Assembly (NCBI GenBank): GCA_001953115.1
Contig: LSSL01007380.1
Coordinates: 1 to 11,194 of the forward strand
Length of the DNA stretch: 11,194 nt
DNA from: Smittium mucronatum
Lineage: Eukaryota > Kickxellomycota > Harpellomycetes > Harpellales > Legeriomycetaceae
Reading direction: 5' to 3'
The position numbers were made by a program, and so were the translations under genes. The notes below the pieces were generated by a model. It saw only the letters and a list, made by a program, of their open reading frames with translations. It searched no databases and had not been told where the DNA came from. The stretch's first letter is position 1, and each line of letters opens with the position of its first letter. Positions 7,395 to 11,194 of this stretch are shown here, one piece after another.

Positions 7395-10372
7395 ATGAAT
7401 ACCAGCTCTGTTCAAATATATTGGCCTGATAACATCGATAACAGGGAAGATGGCGGTTTCTTAATTGGCTGGTTAGTTTCGCCTCTAGAGATTGTTGTGT
7501 CTACTATTGTGGTATTTTGTCTAAATTATTGTTTCTTTCTTTTTTTTTTCCAATTTTTTTTAAATTAATATTTTGATTAGAAATTTCAAGATGCTGTTTT
7601 ATTGAAAAAACTCGATTGGAAATGGAATCATGGCCCTATTCTCAGACCCAGAGTGATAGGAATTGTTTGTGGATCCAAATATAGCTCCCCTGATCATTGG
7701 CTGAATTCATCTAAACCATTAAATGCACCTGTGTGGTGTTGCGTTTGTTTTTGTAAAGGTCGAATTATTTTTAGGTATAGTTCATTTTTTATTTAGTTCA
7801 ATGAATTCGTCATTTATTTACTATTTTTTTCTAAATTATTTTTTTGATTTCTCAAAATACAGGAGAATCCAATTTCAAGATCAAACTTTGGTAAAGTCTG
7901 TCACCTTGATAAGTTTTGAACAATTCGAGCCTAAAACCAGATGCTACTATATATCAAACAATTCCACCACAAATAATAAAATTCGCGATTCTGAGAGCAC
8001 AAATCGCTCTAAAATCAAGCTTTCCCAGGCTTTACGATATGTAATTTTTACATTTAACTTAATAAAAATAATTAATTAAAATAAATTTTCCTTATAGATA
8101 AATGTATCTTCCATTGCCGCTTATTCATTGAAATCAAATTTGGGCGGGGATGAAAATGCTTTAGAAATTGTTGACACTAACAATAACAAAAATAACAAAA
8201 ATACGATAATTACCAACTGCGTTCGTGAAATTAAAGGACTTCTTCATAAAACGATCGTTGGATATCCTTTGACAGAGATCCTCGGTTTTGGTATATTTTT
8301 TTCTTTTCATTTCCAATTTTCCAGGACTCACTCATCTAATCCCGATTTATAGCCCAACTAATCGATCACAGAATAGATCAGTATTTGTGCTGGAGAGAGC
8401 TGTATTTTAATTCGTACATTTCGAACCCAAATGGAAGTATCGACAAGAACTCTGATTACATTAGGTATTAAATCTAATTTATACTTTCTGTTTTATTTTT
8501 TTGGTTTTTTAAATTTCATTACATTTATTTTCCATAATAGATTCTGGGATATCATCTGCAACTTATTTTTCGACGTATTCCTGGGATGCGTCACTGGATA
8601 TTTACTAATTTTCTACTCAGAAAACATGGTCAACTTGTCTAATGAATTTATCGGGGTATATCTTCATCATTCATTACCTATATTTAAAATTTTCTAATAT
8701 ATCTACTCTTCTAGGGCTACACCATTACAGCTCTAGAAAATTATTTACTATGGCTTAGGAGCTGGCCTGCAGGGTTGAAGTTGAATAATGGTTTAGGCGA
8801 GTTTCTAGGAGAACTATTTTTATGGTTAATCCATTTTTGGAAAGGTTACTGCTTCTTATTTTTGTATAATATTATTCAATCCTTTCTATTCTATTCCATT
8901 TCTTTATTTTTTGACTCTTATTCATGTTTATAATCATTTCTTTTATAAATTAATAACCGATATTCTTCATTCTATTAGTTATGTTTCTGCCATTGGCTGA
9001 TTACACTCATATTGTAATTGTTGCAATTGGTTGGAGTGGAGTTTTTGGATTGACAATACAACTTACAATTCTCTCCGATGTTTTATCCATTGCTACTCTT
9101 CACACATATTGGTTTTACATTTTAGCCGCTAGAATTTACCACTGGGAGCTGCTCACCCTTCATTCTTTATTTAATTTATTCAGGGGCAAAAAAGTAAATC
9201 CTCTTCGTAGAAGAATTGATTTTTGCGATTATAAATTGGACCAATTGCTGTTAGGAACTATCCTTTTCACTCTTTTGACATATCTATTTCCTACCGTTGT
9301 TGTTTATTACATTTCTCTGGCTACGGTACAATAATTCTTAATTCATAATAATCCCTATTTTATTATAGTCTATATATAATTATAATTAACTTGACACCTT
9401 TTTTTTATATCCACAGAGAAGGCTGCTGGTTTTACTTTTTCAAAACCTATTGGAGTTGACCGTTACATTTATTAATTATGTACCCATTTTTTCTTTTATC
9501 CAAAGAATTAAGTCCCCTCTCATGTTTCCAAGTAATTGCTCATAACATTGCTTTATTTTCAATAGTAAAAGTTTTAATAATTTTTCCTTAGGCGGAGTTT
9601 ATCTCGAAATCAAGCCCACATCTTATTTAGAAACAAATATCAACAAAACCGACCCAGAAGTCATTTTTAAAAGAACTGAATACAGTAACTCTTACATACC
9701 TGTTCCAAACCAATATTTTGATGGCGAGAAATCGTTTCCCAATATCTCTTCCTTCCCCAATAACAACCAAATTGCATTCACTTCGAGTTATGAATCTAGA
9801 AGTGGAAATTCAATTTCTAGCTTTTCTAACCAAAAATTGGAAGAGTCCAGCTCAAATCCAAGAAATCGTTTTTTCGAATCAAATTTTCCAGATCTCCAAT
9901 ATAACAAGGCAAACGATTTATCTAACTCTGATTTAGGAACCAATCATCCTAAGGAACCAGAAGCATCCCCTTCCTCCTTTTTACGGTTAAGTGAATCCAA
10001 ATCACGAAAAAACGTTGCAAGTGTAAAAAGTAGGGAAGTAAATATATTAAAAAGGCATAAATCCCATGAATCTGGTACTACTTATGATTTTTTGCCCACA
10101 ACAACGTTTCTAGTATTGAAGGTATGCTAAATAAGACTTGACTTTCAAACTTTAATAATTATTAGAGTTAAAATTTGACTTGACGATTTTTTTTTAAATT
10201 TTTTTAGAGCAAACCTTGTTCAACAATGTCAATCTTTTCAAACCTGGGAGGGGTATGTTTTGAAGTTTTGAAGAATGTTTTTTCTTTGTCTTTTATTTCC
10301 TCGCTGTTAGATGGAAGCATAGTGAGCTTGATTAAACACCGAAAACACTACAAAAACAATAAAGTCGCATGA
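7395..10372 (+). CDS. GPI1: GPI1/PIG-Q, subunit of GPI-GlcNAc transferase
   Basis: Eleven exons: 7395-7511, 7581-7774, 7863-8040, 8098-8290, 8353-8464, 8541-8655, 8715-8844, 8979-9325, 9417-9531, 9592-10121, 10208-10372. They sum to 2196 nt (731 aa plus TGA), every phase agrees, and all introns are GT...AG. Family knowledge: Gpi1/PIG-Q is a non-catalytic multi-pass ER membrane subunit of the complex that moves GlcNAc from UDP-GlcNAc to phosphatidylinositol, the first step of GPI-anchor synthesis; it stabilises the complex around the catalytic PIG-A/Gpi3. Seen here: an N-terminal QIYWPDN near residue 7; AQLIDHRIDQY (228-238); WPAGLKLN (320-327); FRGKK (414-418) followed by NPLRRRIDFCDYKLDQLLLG, the family hallmark; hydrophobic helices at about 267-290, 335-400, 435-460 and 465-490; and a short basic C-terminus. 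Yeast Gpi1 is about 609 aa and human PIG-Q about 760 aa. Unusual points are a long polar insert (509-666), an Asn/Lys tract (191-198) and one weak splice donor (intron 7). Start: first ATG before the conserved N-terminal block. Confidence 0.94.
8291..8352 (+). other. GPI1 intron 4, two competing acceptors
   Basis: The donor is GTATAT at 8291. A strong-looking TTTTCCAG ends at 8324, but using it puts the reading into a frame that stops at 8408 and loses the conserved block. The weaker TTTATAG ending at 8352 restores the AQLIDHRIDQY frame and is chosen for that reason. CTAAT at 8336-8340 could serve as the branch site for the distal acceptor. Confidence 0.8.
8845..8978 (+). other. GPI1 intron 7, longest and with a weak donor
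   Basis: This 134-nt intron starts GTTACT, the only one of the ten that does not begin GTA. The choice is forced by phase (1 nt carried over) and by the gap-free join of the conserved helix ending LIHFWK to VMFLPLADY. A GTATAA alternative at 8864 would give the wrong phase and an early stop. The end is CTATTAG, with TAATAAC upstream as a plausible branch region. Confidence 0.75.
9615..10088 (+). other. Ser/Asn-rich insert inside the GPI1 protein
   Basis: Residues 509-666, all within exon 10, are polar and low in hydrophobics: many Ser, Asn, Pro, Glu and Lys, with no membrane helix. They separate SGGVYLEI (501-508) from FLPTTTFLVLKSKP (667-680). In the family as I remember it, the corresponding blocks lie only a few tens of residues apart. 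The stretch is open for 158 codons, so it is coding unless it is a retained in-frame intron. Probably disordered. Confidence 0.75.
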
Positions 10373-11025
10373 TATTCTCACAAATTTGCTCTTATCATAA
10401 TGGCTTTCGCTAATATCTCTTTCAAAAATATATAAATCCATAAGTCTGACAATCTTTCGAAATGACGACAAAGACTATTACCCCTTTTACCTACTTAATA
10501 CATATCTCATATTTTTAACTTTTTTATATTCGTGCTATAGAGATTTCACTCTTCCATTCCATATTTATATCTGTTTCGAATTTCTTCTATTATCGAGAGA
10601 ATTCCATAGTCATTATATAAACGAGGGGAGCTGCAGTTTCGGAATTTATAAATCTCTCGGAAAATAAACTATAACTCATAGAGGTTTTAAATAACTCTTT
10701 ATTTTTTTCATGGTTTTTGTTGGTGTGATTAAAAACGAAATCTCCTTCCCTGAAATTGTTTGTTAATTTTAGGTCTTTTTTTTTCAATGAGAATGTAGTC
10801 TAATTTTATACAACTAATTTCCGTGAAATAACATGATGATTGATTCATTAGAAGGTTTCTGGAAATTTTAGTGAACCTAATTAGCGTTGAAATTCGTGAT
10901 GTTATCTAATAATTTTTTTTAGCTGTTTAACATAAAAATGGCTTGATCCTCCATCATATATGGCTAATATTTAAAATGCTTAAATTTATTCATAAGATAA
11001 ATTTAATTTATATCGGATATTTTAA
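10373..11025. other. GPI1 3' flank, no gene seen
   Basis: About 650 nt between the GPI1 stop and the reverse transcriptase fragment. It should hold the GPI1 3' UTR and poly(A) site, but no clear AATAAA-type signal stands out near 10373-10480. A 65-codon minus-strand ORF (10590-10787) has no recognisable character. In-frame stops, including a TAA at 11023-11025, exclude an intact upstream part of the retrotransposon ORF here. Confidence 0.55.
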
Positions 11026-11194
11026 ATGTCGACCAGCATAGTGGTACCAGTCCCAAAAAAAGGAAACCTTCAAGACCCATATAATTACCGCGGTATCTCA
11101 CTTATACCGAGGTTTGTAAAAATATTAGCGAAAGTTTTAGCCAATAAACTCGCATACATCAGCGAAAAATACAAAATAATTGCAAAAGAACAAG
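11026..11194 (+). pseudogene. Non-LTR (LINE) reverse transcriptase fragment, probably 5'-truncated
   Basis: Fifty-six open codons running off the window. The product contains IVVPVPKKGN, then DPYNYRGISLIP, then a helix-like FVKILAKVLANKL and an ending IIAKEQ. This is the classic N-terminal finger block of the LINE-type RT domain (PF00078-like): a (V/I)P(V/I)PKKG turn, the NYRGISL motif, and the EQ expected just before GFR. The catalytic YADD box would lie a hundred or more residues downstream, outside the window. A TAA directly precedes the ATG, and the endonuclease region and usual upstream RT residues are missing, so the open frame begins inside the domain. 5' truncation on insertion is common for LINEs. 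G+C here is about 38% in a spot count, well above the local flank, as expected of a recently inserted element. Whether the rest is intact cannot be seen. Confidence 0.85.

Noticed and set aside
8981..9334. Independent 117-aa membrane protein starting at the ATG at 8981
   Set aside because: This is exon 8 of GPI1; the ATG is an internal Met and the apparent stop lies in intron 8.
9718..9936. 72-codon plus-strand ORF
   Set aside because: It is an out-of-frame shadow of GPI1 exon 10, whose frame is fixed by the joins on both sides.
10590..10787. 65-codon minus-strand ORF downstream of GPI1
   Set aside because: No recognisable motif, no homology I can name, and it lies where the GPI1 3' flank is expected.
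1..11194. tRNA, rRNA, CRISPR array, LTRs or terminal inverted repeats
   Set aside because: No tRNA B-box or cloverleaf, no conserved rRNA stretch, no spaced identical repeats, and no long flanking repeats were seen by eye on either strand.

Overview
This is a very AT-rich eukaryotic window. Intergenic lines fall to roughly 13-25% G+C in spot counts, and the coding exons are richer. The main gene is interrupted by ten short GT...AG introns of 57-134 nt. Nothing looks bacterial or organellar. Small introns, compact gene spacing and a GPI1 protein best fit an early-diverging (zygomycete-grade) fungus. The LINE reverse transcriptase fragment at the right edge resembles, from memory only, elements of insect-gut Harpellales, microsporidia and related fungi. 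That placement is an inference and is not shown by the sequence.

Layout. Positions 1 to about 6840 are a gene-poor desert. It holds A/T homopolymers, a pentamer microsatellite (2788-2837), a decamer array (3301-3330), small palindromes, a less AT-rich patch at about 4320-4720, and one doubtful 85-codon ORF on the minus strand (4956-5213). From 6848 there are two genes head-to-tail on the plus strand. The first is a small, unrecognised, probably two-helix membrane protein (6848 to about 7277, one clear intron). The second is a confidently recognised GPI1/PIG-Q gene (7395-10372, 11 exons, 731 aa). The gap between them is at most 117 nt and may be only 28 nt. After GPI1 there is about 650 nt without a supportable gene, then the beginning of a non-LTR retrotransposon reverse transcriptase fragment (11026-11194) that runs off the window. 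An in-frame stop lies just before it, so it looks 5'-truncated.

Function. GPI1/PIG-Q is a non-catalytic membrane subunit of the ER enzyme that makes GlcNAc-phosphatidylinositol, the first step of GPI-anchor synthesis. The small gene upstream has no function I can assign; its closeness to GPI1 is not evidence of a shared role. I found no convincing new biological system. The observations most worth checking are the small membrane-protein gene, the long Ser/Asn-rich insert splitting the C-terminal Gpi1 region, and the splice-site choice in intron 4.
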